Positions 44,212 to 52,343 of a DNA stretch of 54,525 bases are shown piece by piece; within the stretch, counting starts at the first letter, position 1; every line of letters starts with the position of its first letter. Position numbers and translations under genes: made by a program. Origin of the DNA: Bacteroidota bacterium (GTDB taxonomy: Bacteria > Bacteroidota > Bacteroidia > Chitinophagales > Saprospiraceae); NCBI GenBank assembly GCA_024743405.1, contig JANSWP010000049.1, forward strand, positions 1 to 54,525, read 5' to 3'. The notes under the pieces are model-generated. The model ran no database searches, was not told the origin of the DNA, and saw nothing but the letters and a program-made list of their open reading frames with translations.

Positions 44212-47176
44212 TCAATCCAGCTATTTCACGCCCTTCGGCACGTTTTTTTAATAAAGGCACGAGGTCTTCCATCAATGCCAATTCTACTTTAGACCGAGCT
44301 TTCCAACCCAAGTCCAATGGAGCGAGTAAATCGCTTAATTTTTCCCCATCAAAAATCATTCGGTACATGATGGCATCTACAAAGTCTTTTAGGCTATCGG
44401 GCGTAATACCATGCTTCTCGGCAATGGCTCTTAGTTCATTAGCCGATTTTTTGGCTTTGAATTTTTGGAAGCCTATTCGTATTTCTTTCTCTGTTAATTT
44501 ATCCCCTACTTCCAGCGTTTGGAGGTAAGCAATAATATCCTCCCGTTCCTCCATCAGGTTGGCACTCGAACTAAGAAGGTTAATCAATTGCTCCTTGGTC
44601 ATTTTCTCCTTCGAAGGCTGGTCATTGGTGTATTTGGTAATCAGCCCCATGATGTAGTCATAGTCAATCACCGCAGAGGCAAAGAGGACAAACTCAAAAT
44701 CGAGTTGTTGCACTTCTTCGGGTGTCTGCTTATCGCCTTTGTCTTGTATGTCTTTTAAGCGTTTAGCCGTTTCGAGATACACCGATTTGAAAGAACGCAA
44801 ATCGTCCGTAGGTAGCAAGTTTTCAATGGTTTCGACCTGCTCTTCCTTGAGGTCGGTGTATTGGTCGAGTTGGGTTTTTAATCGCTGTACCTCTTTGAAG
44901 GAATTGATAAACTCGGCACGGGCAGCATCGCCTCGTAGGTTATGGACTTCATCAGGACGACATTCCAAGCCCTTGCCTTCCATAAACTCTTGGAGATTGG
45001 CAACGGCAGCTTCGTATTCTACCATGACCTTATCAGCCGATTCTACCAACCAGATTTCTTTAGCCTTGTCTATCTCCTCTCCAGAGAACAATTCCATTGC
45101 CTTATTCACCGCATCCTCCTGGTACCGAAAGTCCAAAATATTACCGTAAGGTTTGGTATCATTGATGACGCGATTGGTACGGGAGAAGGCTTGTATCAGT
45201 CCGTGATATTTGAGATTCTTATCTACGTACAGCGTATTGAGGTATTTAGAATCAAACCCCGTCAGTAGCATATCCACCACTATCATTACATCAATTTTAT
45301 TTTTGTGTGGATAGTCAGCATTGGAATATTTTTGGTCTTTGATGCGTTGCTGCACATCTTGGTAATACAAATCAAATTTGTTGATTTGGTGATTCGTACC
45401 GTATTGCTGATTGTAGTCGGCTATGATGTTGATCAAAGCATCCTTCTTCTTATTGGGTTCTACTGCATTATCCGCTTTCTCTTGTACCAAATCTTCTTGC
45501 AGTTGCTTGATATCCGCCTTATTTTTTTCATCCGTTAAAGCCTGCACAGGTGGTGAAAACACTGCAGCAACATTTAGAGGGCGGTAGTCTTCATCTTTGC
45601 CCTGCTTCTCGGCTTGTATGCTTTTAAATAGTTCGTGGTATTGAATCGCATCATTAATCGAGGCAGTCGCAAAAACGGCATTGAATCGCCTATGCGCCGT
45701 TGCCTTATCGTGCTTGTCAATGATGGCATTGACCACCGCCGACTTATGTGCATTGGTATCCACCTTGACCTTTACATCTGGCTTGAAATAGTCAATATGG
45801 AAAGGCAATACATTTTTATCCTCAATGGCATGGGTGATGGTATAAGAATGGAGTTCTTTTTGAAAAATGTCTTCGGTTGTTTTATAAGAAGCTACTTCAT
45901 CTTTGATATTGATGTAGGTCGCATTTTTATCAAAAATAGGTGTCCCTGTAAAACCAAATAATTGAGCATTGGGGAAGAAATTCTTAATCGCTTTATGATT
46001 ATCTCCAAACTGCGAACGATGACATTCATCGAAGATAAAAACCACCCGTTTGTCACTTAATGATTTCAGACGTTCTTTATAATTCTTTTTGTTATTGCCA
46101 TCTAATGCCAAGCCCAATTTTTGGATAGTCGTTACGATTACCTTATCCGCATAATCGGTAGAGAGCATTCTTCTGACCAATGTTTCCGTGTTGGTGTTTT
46201 CCTCGACACTCTTTTCTTGAAATTTATTAAACTCAATTCGAGTTTGGCGATCGAGGTCTTTTCTATCCACTACAAACAGGCATTTTTCAATATCAGGGTT
46301 GTCCTTTAAAAGAGTAGAAGCCTTGAAGGAGGTCAATGTTTTACCGCTTCCCGTAGTGTGCCAGATGTAGCCGTTTCCTCTGTTTTGATGAATACAATCC
46401 ACGATAGCTTTTACCGCATAGATCTGATACGGACGCATGACTAAAATTTTCTGCTCACTCTCTACTAATACCATGTAGCGGCTAATCATTTGCCCCAAAT
46501 TGCATTTGGTTAGGAACCTATCCGTAAAATCATTTAAATGATTTATTTTTTTGTTGTCCTCTTCTGCTAGCTGATAAACAGGCAAAAATTGTTCATCAGC
46601 ATTAAATTGAAAATGTTGGTTGTTGTTATTGGAGAAATAAAAGGTAGTACCTCTGTTACTGACAATAAAAAGCTGCATGAAGCAGAGTAGTGAATTGGTG
46701 TAGCCATTGCCTTGGTCACTTTTATAGTCTACGATTTGCTGCATCCCTTTACGGTAGCTTACTTGCAAGGTCTTGAGTTCTATTTGTACAATAGGCAATC
46801 CATTTATCAGCAAAATGACATCATACCGATGATGGCTATTTTCGGTATTGATGCGTAATTGGCTAATAACTTCATAGTCATTTTTGCACCAATCCTTTAT
46901 GTTTACAAGTGTGTATTGTAGTGGTGTGCCATCTTCCCGTTGGAAAGTATTTCGTTCTCGTAAATATTTAGCAGCGGTAAAAACATCCGCATTAATAATT
47001 TCTTCGCGCAGTCTTTCAAATTCGGAATCAGTTAGTTTGACTCTATTGAGTGCATCAAACTTTTGACGGAAGTTTTGTTCCAGTGTCTTCCTATCTCTAA
47101 TATCCTTTCGATAAGTATATTTTAGATTTTGTAACCTAGCTATAAGGTCTATTTCTATTTGGGCTTCTTTGGTCAT
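44198..47176 (-). CDS. hsdR: Type I restriction enzyme HsdR (system 2)
   Basis: I choose the ATG at 47176 (MTKEAQIEIDLIARLQ), 992 residues. The open frame reaches 47215, but the 13 extra codons belong to a degraded XRE regulator. Nuclease triad D119 (HRYDVILLING) and E133-x-K135 (IVQIELKTL); Walker A HTTGSGKT at 273-280; DECH box (VFIFDECHRSQFGD); motif III GFTGTP; motif VI QAFSRTNR. Belongs to another HsdR subfamily than system 1. First gene of its operon, and probably fully functional. Confidence 0.95.
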   Translation of the reverse strand: MTKEAQIEIDLIARLQNLKYTYRKDIRDRKTLEQNFRQKFDALNRVKLTDSEFERLREEIINADVFTAAKYLRERNTFQREDGTPLQYTLVNIKDWCKNDYEVISQLRINTENSHHRYDVILLINGLPIVQIELKTLQVSYRKGMQQIVDYKSDQGNGYTNSLLCFMQLFIVSNRGTTFYFSNNNNQHFQFNADEQFLPVYQLAEEDNKKINHLNDFTDRFLTKCNLGQMISRYMVLVESEQKILVMRPYQIYAVKAIVDCIHQNRGNGYIWHTTGSGKTLTSFKASTLLKDNPDIEKCLFVVDRKDLDRQTRIEFNKFQEKSVEENTNTETLVRRMLSTDYADKVIVTTIQKLGLALDGNNKKNYKERLKSLSDKRVVFIFDECHRSQFGDNHKAIKNFFPNAQLFGFTGTPIFDKNATYINIKDEVASYKTTEDIFQKELHSYTITHAIEDKNVLPFHIDYFKPDVKVKVDTNAHKSAVVNAIIDKHDKATAHRRFNAVFATASINDAIQYHELFKSIQAEKQGKDEDYRPLNVAAVFSPPVQALTDEKNKADIKQLQEDLVQEKADNAVEPNKKKDALINIIADYNQQYGTNHQINKFDLYYQDVQQRIKDQKYSNADYPHKNKIDVMIVVDMLLTGFDSKYLNTLYVDKNLKYHGLIQAFSRTNRVINDTKPYGNILDFRYQEDAVNKAMELFSGEEIDKAKEIWLVESADKVMVEYEAAVANLQEFMEGKGLECRPDEVHNLRGDAARAEFINSFKEVQRLKTQLDQYTDLKEEQVETIENLLPTDDLRSFKSVYLETAKRLKDIQDKGDKQTPEEVQQLDFEFVLFASAVIDYDYIMGLITKYTNDQPSKEKMTKEQLINLLSSSANLMEEREDIIAYLQTLEVGDKLTEKEIRIGFQKFKAKKSANELRAIAEKHGITPDSLKDFVDAIMYRMIFDGEKLSDLLAPLDLGWKARSKVELALMEDLVPLLKKRAEGREIAGLNAYE

Positions 47177-47355
47177 TAATCTTCCTTTTACCAAATTTGG
47201 TTCTTTTACATTCAAGGTTTCAGCAATTTCAAAAAGGTTTCAATAGTTGATAACCTTCTATTCTTAACATCGGAATTTATGATATTGTAACTCTTTCCCA
47301 ATTTTTCAGCTACAAAATTTTAAAGTTAGACCCTTTTCATCTGAAAAAACTCAAT
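47177..47355 (-). pseudogene. Frameshifted XRE-family HTH regulator remnant running into hsdR2
   Basis: On the minus strand the pieces DEKGLTLKF, VAEKLGKSYNIINSDVKNRR, LSTIET and LFEIAETLNVKEPNLV together reconstruct a typical small XRE repressor, but they lie in different frames: one extra T after KF (near 47308) and one missing C after IET (near 47236) break it, and a TGA lies upstream. The last frame reads without a stop into hsdR2, which explains the spurious N-terminal extension. It was probably the control gene of the RM operon. Confidence 0.7.
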
Positions 47356-47513
47356 CCAAAACCATAGAGAATAGAAACGAAAAGAAAGGATTATGGTCGA
47401 AACAATCAGGGGCAAAAAGTATATCTAACATATATGCCCTAAATATATAGTAATGAACACTACCTATCTAATAAATCCCAAAAAAAAAAGCTGACTCTTT
47501 TAAAAATCAGCTT
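47351..47513 (-). repeat. Dispersed intergenic repeat, copy B (with terminator)
   Basis: Same order as copies A and C on the minus strand: terminator hairpin (47488-47513), ATATATTTAGGGCATATATG segment, CCTTTCTTTT, then TGGTTTTGGATTGA (47351-47364). It directly precedes the XRE remnant and hsdR2. Confidence 0.6.
47488..47513 (-). terminator. Bidirectional-type terminator
   Basis: AAGCTGA (47488-47494) and TCAGCTT (47507-47513), flanked by A-runs on one side and T-runs on the other, so it can work on both strands. It would end transcripts coming from the protease gene at 47858. Confidence 0.75.
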
Positions 47514-47514
47514 T

Positions 47515-47857
47515 TTTGGGTGCTATTTAATCTAGTACTACTGAACTTGAATTAAAACAAAGAACCCAGAATAATAAATGTGGATTGTTGATCAATAACT
47601 CTAATGCATAAGATTTCCGAACTAACTAAAATTTTCTTATTCTATATCAGCAACTCGTGTTTTGTAAAAACCGTTTTATTTATTCTTAGCTATCCTTACT
47701 TTTTGAAACCCAAAGTCCTTGATTTCCTTCTAGCCCCGCTTTGTTCAACAAAGCTTGGATGTTGGGTAAGTGCACTCGACTTTCAGCCTTTAATGTTATG
47801 ACATGTTTTTTTCATTTGTTTCTATCTTCAGTTCAGACAACATTTATTGAAATTAAA
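47515..47857. other. 343-base gap downstream of the protease gene
   Basis: No gene. The only structure I see is a small palindrome CTTTGTT-C-AACAAAG (47739-47753). A 65-codon plus-strand frame has no supporting feature. Confidence 0.5.
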
Positions 47858-49996
47858 TTAGTTGACTTCAATTATATACACAAATCTCTTAATTATTTGT
47901 ACCTGTTTAGTTAATGGTTTCCCGGTTACAGTATTAACGTTTTGTAGAGTAGGTGGATAATCTAATAAGTCTATTAAATTAGTTAGGTAACTTGATTTTA
48001 CTGCATAAGAAGCATTTTCAGCTCCAGTATGTTTTGCATTAATAATTCCAATCAATTGCCCTTTGTTATTAAAAAGAGGTCCACCACTATTACCAGGTTG
48101 AACAGGTGCCGAAACTTGGTAGGAAGTAACATCACCTTGGTAACCAGTCTTAGAACTAACTATACCATTTGTTAATTTTACTTCATCTCCCATTGTGGCC
48201 CTTAATGGATATCCTAAAACAAAAATATTTTCACCAACACTTGACGTGCTTGTTTTTATAGTGTATGGTATTTCACCTAAACTCGAAAAACTATAATCAT
48301 CAATTTTGATAATTGCTAAGTCATTATGCTGGTCTTTTATTATTAATTTTGCAGTATAGGTTCGGCTAAAATCACCATTAACACCTCTAACTTTGATTTT
48401 TTTTGCTCCCTCAATTACGTGGTTATTTGTTATTATTAAACCATTAGAGGTAATTGCAAAACCAGTACCCGAAGCAGGAATGCCCGTAACAGAAGAAATG
48501 TTATCGGATGATGTCGGATACATTTTAATATACATTGATTTCTCTTTATCAGAGTCAATAACATTCATCATTCCTTGTTCAAAGGATATATAAAACTCAT
48601 CATTTTCGGACTTGTTAGCCATTATCCATTTTGCTTTGAAAAACAAAGGAGTAGCTGTTGGAATTAAGGTTGCTTTAATTTCCCCTTCTTCCCAATTCCC
48701 AGTGTTGTTAGCTCCAGATAAGTATATTAGGTAGTATTTTTCTTTAATCTTTTTTAGTGCTACACGATATTTTGCCTGAATGTTACTTGAATTTTCATAT
48801 ATACCTTCTATTCTGTCAGCACCATTGCTCTGAAAATCTTGCTTTATTTTATACTCACTCCAACAGGTCTTTCTTTTAGGTAATTCAATTCTGTAATATT
48901 TATTATAAGTTGGCTTTTGATATTGATACATATCCCGAAGAACCTTATAAAAGTTGCTTTTGGGATTATCGTACAATCCTGCCCTTGCTATTTTATAGCT
49001 GCTTAAATCCCAAGTATAACCATTACAAGGGCTAATGAAATGCCATTTAATATTGGAGAACTTCTGTAAATCATAGTCAAATGAAATATATGTCCAAACT
49101 TCATCACATAAGTGTTTAGGCTGTACATAATTCTCACTCATATATTCTACTTGAAACCCCATAGCTTCCAAGTATTCAAATAATGCGTTAAAAGCGGGTA
49201 CATGTCCATTGATTTTTGGTCTATTGATTATCACTGCATATTTAACACCTGCTAACATATTTTTAAATGATGGCTTTGATGAACCTGAAATATATTTTAT
49301 ATCTTCACAATTAGCAGGTTTTGAGTTATTTGGTTTATAAGTTTTTGTTGTTGTGTTTGAAGATATTCCACTTGATTGGAAATATATTTCGTTTATAAAA
49401 CCAATTTTGCCGTTGTAATTAACTTTATAAACTCCGCCATTTGGTCCAGAAATGACTTTAACCTGTTTCCCTTTTGGAATTATTGTAATTACATCGCTAA
49501 GTACGTGTTCAGTTTCTTTTAGTTTTCCATCACTTTTTAGTGTTTTTGTTTCGGTAATTTGATTTGATGCTGTTGACAAGGTAATCCCATAAAAATTCCA
49601 AGAACCACTATTCCCTTCAATTAAGTCAAATTTTGTTATGCTTTTAGGAATTGCTTCAAATGTAGCAGAAAAGCTAACTTTTTTATTTGGATATGCCGCT
49701 GTCACTCCATCTTTATTCCCAATACCATTAGTCGATTTTAATTTATATTTCTTGTCATTCGATTTAATAAAGTATGCACCTTGCGTATTTGGTGGACTTA
49801 AAAAAATATAGATACCACGACTTTCAGTTCGAGTGTATTCAAACTTAATGGTTGTTGAATAATCACTTCTCTCAACTGATGATATCACTAAATTTTTATC
49901 CGTTTGAGAAGAACAAGTCGGATAATTATATGTTTGTCCAACTGCATGTAACGCGAATGTTACTGTTAAAAGTAAAATTAATCCAATCCTATTCAT
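47858..49996 (-). CDS. Secreted HtrA-like (S1C) serine protease with SH3-like and unique middle domain
   Basis: I prefer the ATG at 49996 (MNRIGLILLLTVTFALHAVGQ), the start of a clean signal peptide; the frame extends to 50023. In full-frame numbering: N-terminal beta domain (45-150), SH3b-like module (about 175-215, KGKQVKVISGPNGGVYKV), a 200-residue unrecognised middle part with paired cysteines, and a trypsin-like protease at 505-690 with H535 (TNNHVI), D568 (HNDLAIIKID) and S646 (PGNSGGPLF). No PDZ domain. It should act in the periplasm or outside. It stands alone beside defence operons; defence use is only inferred from context. Confidence 0.85.
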   Translation of the reverse strand: MNRIGLILLLTVTFALHAVGQTYNYPTCSSQTDKNLVISSVERSDYSTTIKFEYTRTESRGIYIFLSPPNTQGAYFIKSNDKKYKLKSTNGIGNKDGVTAAYPNKKVSFSATFEAIPKSITKFDLIEGNSGSWNFYGITLSTASNQITETKTLKSDGKLKETEHVLSDVITIIPKGKQVKVISGPNGGVYKVNYNGKIGFINEIYFQSSGISSNTTTKTYKPNNSKPANCEDIKYISGSSKPSFKNMLAGVKYAVIINRPKINGHVPAFNALFEYLEAMGFQVEYMSENYVQPKHLCDEVWTYISFDYDLQKFSNIKWHFISPCNGYTWDLSSYKIARAGLYDNPKSNFYKVLRDMYQYQKPTYNKYYRIELPKRKTCWSEYKIKQDFQSNGADRIEGIYENSSNIQAKYRVALKKIKEKYYLIYLSGANNTGNWEEGEIKATLIPTATPLFFKAKWIMANKSENDEFYISFEQGMMNVIDSDKEKSMYIKMYPTSSDNISSVTGIPASGTGFAITSNGLIITNNHVIEGAKKIKVRGVNGDFSRTYTAKLIIKDQHNDLAIIKIDDYSFSSLGEIPYTIKTSTSSVGENIFVLGYPLRATMGDEVKLTNGIVSSKTGYQGDVTSYQVSAPVQPGNSGGPLFNNKGQLIGIINAKHTGAENASYAVKSSYLTNLIDLLDYPPTLQNVNTVTGKPLTKQVQIIKRFVYIIEVN

Positions 49997-50033
49997 ATTT
50001 ATGTTGTTCTTTAAATGTGCCATAACATCTTTG

Positions 50034-50056
50034 TATCCGCTACTTTATAGCGGATA
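50034..50056. promoter_or_regulatory. TATCCGCTA/TAGCGGATA hairpin in the protease leader
   Basis: Perfect 9-bp inverted repeat with a 5-base loop, about 40-60 bases upstream of the chosen ATG (49996). Candidate operator or RNA hairpin controlling translation. Confidence 0.5.
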
Positions 50057-50154
50057 TCCAGATATATTATTTTCATATTGCTAATTAGGAAGCGATATAC
50101 CTACAATGCGTAAAGTGTCAAATTAGATATAGTTTCTATACACCCTGCAGATAT

Positions 50155-50324
50155 TCAATCCAAAACCAAAATGCCTAAATATAAAAGAAAGGAAAGTTAG
50201 TTTTTTGATCGGGTAAAATCTTACTTGGATTATTGATTATATAGGTTAAATATATTACATGTGGTTTAATTAATCAAGGATTGTGTTAGAAAAATAAAAA
50301 GCCGACCCTTATTAGAGTCAGCTT
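50155..50324 (-). repeat. Dispersed intergenic repeat, copy C (with terminator)
   Basis: On the minus strand: terminator (50299-50324), an ATATATTTA-type segment, CCTTTCTTTT, TGGTTTTGGATTGA (50155-50168) and then CTATATCTAATTTGACA near 50114, also present in copy A. Upstream of the protease gene. Confidence 0.6.
50299..50324 (-). terminator. Terminator of the 50374-51608 operon
   Basis: On the minus strand AAGCTGACTCT pairs (with U-G wobbles) to AGGGTCGGCTT, followed by TTTATTTTT; 50 bases past the stop at 50374. Sequence-related to the terminator at 47488-47513. Confidence 0.75.
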
Positions 50325-50373
50325 AAAACGTGGAGATTAAAAGGTTCCTATGCTTGAAGAGAAAATTACGATC

Positions 50374-50841
50374 TCAATGCAATCTCCCAAACGGTATCGC
50401 AAAATAAAACCCACCCCTTTCGCTCGTTGAACAATCCGTCAAAAAATTATCATCCAATTCAATCTTCAGGCAATATTGGTCAGGCTCCATATCCATCACC
50501 TTAGCTTGGTACTGGAAAACCTCACAATATTGATCGACCTCATAAAAAAGGTCATGTGTCCAAAAATGAATAGGGTTTTCACAAAAGTCGAAGTTTCCAG
50601 AAATGATAATCATATCCGCTTGTGGGAAGACTTCGAAATTGAGGATGCCTTCATTGCATTCAAATTGGTCCAGGTTACTTTCATTAAACCAGTAGGTCTG
50701 GCATGCTTCTAAATCGAAAAAACCAGTCAAGAGTCGTTTGCAGTTTGTTGTAGGCGACGGCTCGACTTGGGTATTCGGTTCAACTGGTGGTTTTTTGCAA
50801 GCTGTGAGTAGGGTCAATATAATTAGGATTCCATTTTTCAT
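50374..50841 (-). CDS. Hypothetical lipoprotein, 155 aa
   Basis: A lipoprotein signal (ILIILTLLTACKK, C15), then a proline/threonine-rich linker and a cysteine-containing beta-rich domain (FFDLEACQTYWFNESN, FDFCENPIHFW). Unknown family. It overlaps the upstream secreted-protein gene by 4 bases, so the two form an operon that ends in the terminator at 50299. Outer-membrane or periplasmic location expected. Confidence 0.7.
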   Translation of the reverse strand: MKNGILIILTLLTACKKPPVEPNTQVEPSPTTNCKRLLTGFFDLEACQTYWFNESNLDQFECNEGILNFEVFPQADMIIISGNFDFCENPIHFWTHDLFYEVDQYCEVFQYQAKVMDMEPDQYCLKIELDDNFLTDCSTSERGGFYFAIPFGRLH

Positions 50842-51608
50842 AGCTTGTTGATTTTTGATTCACGGATTTGATTGATTTGCTGCAAGTGTTCGCAGTCTTT
50901 GATAATGCTTACTGATCGAGATATGGAGTCAGGTAGATAGGTTACGCTGACTTGTAGAACACAGCTCTTTGCTTGTATCATAAAATCGTAGGTACCAAAA
51001 GTGGTTAAATGAAAGGGGATAATCCCTACTTTTTTAAAGGATTTTAAGTGGACGTAATCTGTGCAGTTTTGCTCGTTTTTTTGATTGAAGTAAACATCCA
51101 CTTGTACTTCATTGGATCCAAAATAAAGAATGTGTTCACCGATCTCAATGGGATGTGCCACAGCCAGCTTCGCACAGTTTTTATGGTAAAAGATTTCAGT
51201 ATCCCTATCCATGGAATTAATGATAAGTAAAGATGGCTTTCGGAGGGGGTCAATGACAGCGTAATAAACCCCTCGGTGCACCACAGGGACAGAAATATGC
51301 ATACCTCGGCACTTACCCTTTGCGACCAAATAAACATTGTCTAGCCCATCAGGAGTGAAATAAATTTCAAAAGGACGGACAGTCATCATTTCCGTAGGAT
51401 TGAAACCATAGGCCGGTGAGATTTCTGGAAAGCGTACTAGCGTGTAATCAATCTTTCGAGTGTAGGTTTTCAGTTCACAATTTCCGATGTAGTTGCCTAG
51501 TCTTTCCTTAAAGGAATTTTCATGTAGGTAATCCTTCGGGTTGAATGGTTTTTGGGCCACCATCATAGCCGAAGTGAGCATTAAAATAGAGAGCATTAAA
51601 TACTTCAT
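50838..51608 (-). CDS. Hypothetical secreted protein, 256 aa
   Basis: Signal peptide 1-19 (MLSILMLTSAMMVAQ). The mature part is beta-rich (YLVAKGKCRGMHISVPVVHRG, TEIFYHKNCAKLAVAHPIEIGE) with several cysteines. Not recognised; a TraN-like or other conjugation-accessory role was considered because of the mobile-element genes upstream, without proof. Overlaps the following lipoprotein by 4 bases. Confidence 0.7.
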   Translation of the reverse strand: MKYLMLSILMLTSAMMVAQKPFNPKDYLHENSFKERLGNYIGNCELKTYTRKIDYTLVRFPEISPAYGFNPTEMMTVRPFEIYFTPDGLDNVYLVAKGKCRGMHISVPVVHRGVYYAVIDPLRKPSLLIINSMDRDTEIFYHKNCAKLAVAHPIEIGEHILYFGSNEVQVDVYFNQKNEQNCTDYVHLKSFKKVGIIPFHLTTFGTYDFMIQAKSCVLQVSVTYLPDSISRSVSIIKDCEHLQQINQIRESKINKL

Positions 51609-51619
51609 TTTGAATTACA

Positions 51620-51794
51620 TTTTAGCTAGGGAGTAGGAAATAAATAACCTACCCATTTTACTTGCTCTTTTTCCTTCATTTTTCGTTAAAAATACTCGCC
51701 ATACCTATGGGTATGTCTGCGTTTTTTGCCTCAATTGAAGAAAAATTAGCTGTGCAAAATTTGGGTATCTTATTTATTCCCTACTCCCTTAAAA
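51620..51794. mobile_element. MITE-like inverted-repeat element upstream of the secreted-protein operon
   Basis: Arms 51620-51654 and 51763-51794 match in inverted orientation at about 29 of 32 positions with one 3-base gap (core AGGGAGTAGG.AATAAATAA). The 108 bases between contain a small CATACC/GGGTATG hairpin near 51700 and no gene. It starts 12 bases upstream of the 51608 ATG, so it must carry or disrupt that promoter. 51795-51947 has nothing else. Confidence 0.5.
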
Positions 51795-51949
51795 AAACTG
51801 GAGCACTTGGAAGTAAAAAGTGGACAGTTGGCTGTTTGGGTTTATGCTCGATATTGGAGCCATCACCCCTGTTTTTTGAGTCAACTATTTACTTTCAAAA
51901 TACTCCATAACAAATTGATTACAGGGGGTCTATTTTTTATTAAATATTA

Positions 51950-52228
51950 TGACCACTTTGACCTTTTGACCTTTTGGGGATTAATAGATTGATAGTCAAT
52001 GTGTTAGCCTGGTCATTTCCTGGTCAAAAGGTGGTCAAACCAAAATAGTTACTAATTTTTCATATTTGTGCATATATTGTTTTATGACCATTTTGACCAT
52101 CAAATGACCTGATTTTGACCACCTTTTGACCAAGTCGCAGATAAGACATTTAGTATCTAATAGATTGATTATTAGTTTATTAATTATTATTATTTCTATT
52201 ATTTTAATACTACTGGTCATTCTGGTCA
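51950..52228. repeat. Cluster of 13 TGACC(A) elements (iteron-like)
   Basis: TGACC occurs forward at 51950, 51959, 51967, 52085, 52094, 52105, 52116, 52128 and inverted (TGGTCA) at 52010, 52021, 52032, 52214, 52223. Within groups spacing is 8-12 bases, close to one helical turn. Such arrays bind initiator or regulatory proteins at origins or promoters. It lies between the DUF3987 gene stop and the secreted-protein operon; an A/T-only segment at about 52155-52210 would suit duplex melting. Confidence 0.65.
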
Positions 52229-52343
52229 TTTTTTTCAGGATTTTTTATTTTTAATAAACAAAGCCTCAAAAGCCATAGAAATATGCCCTTGAAGCCCCGT
52301 AAATGCTAGGTTTATGCTATTTTCTGAATGATGATTAGATGAA

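Noticed and set aside
50838-51608. TraN/DUF4138 conjugation protein
   Set aside because: Signal peptide and size would allow it, but no characteristic TraN motif is visible and no other tra gene is present.
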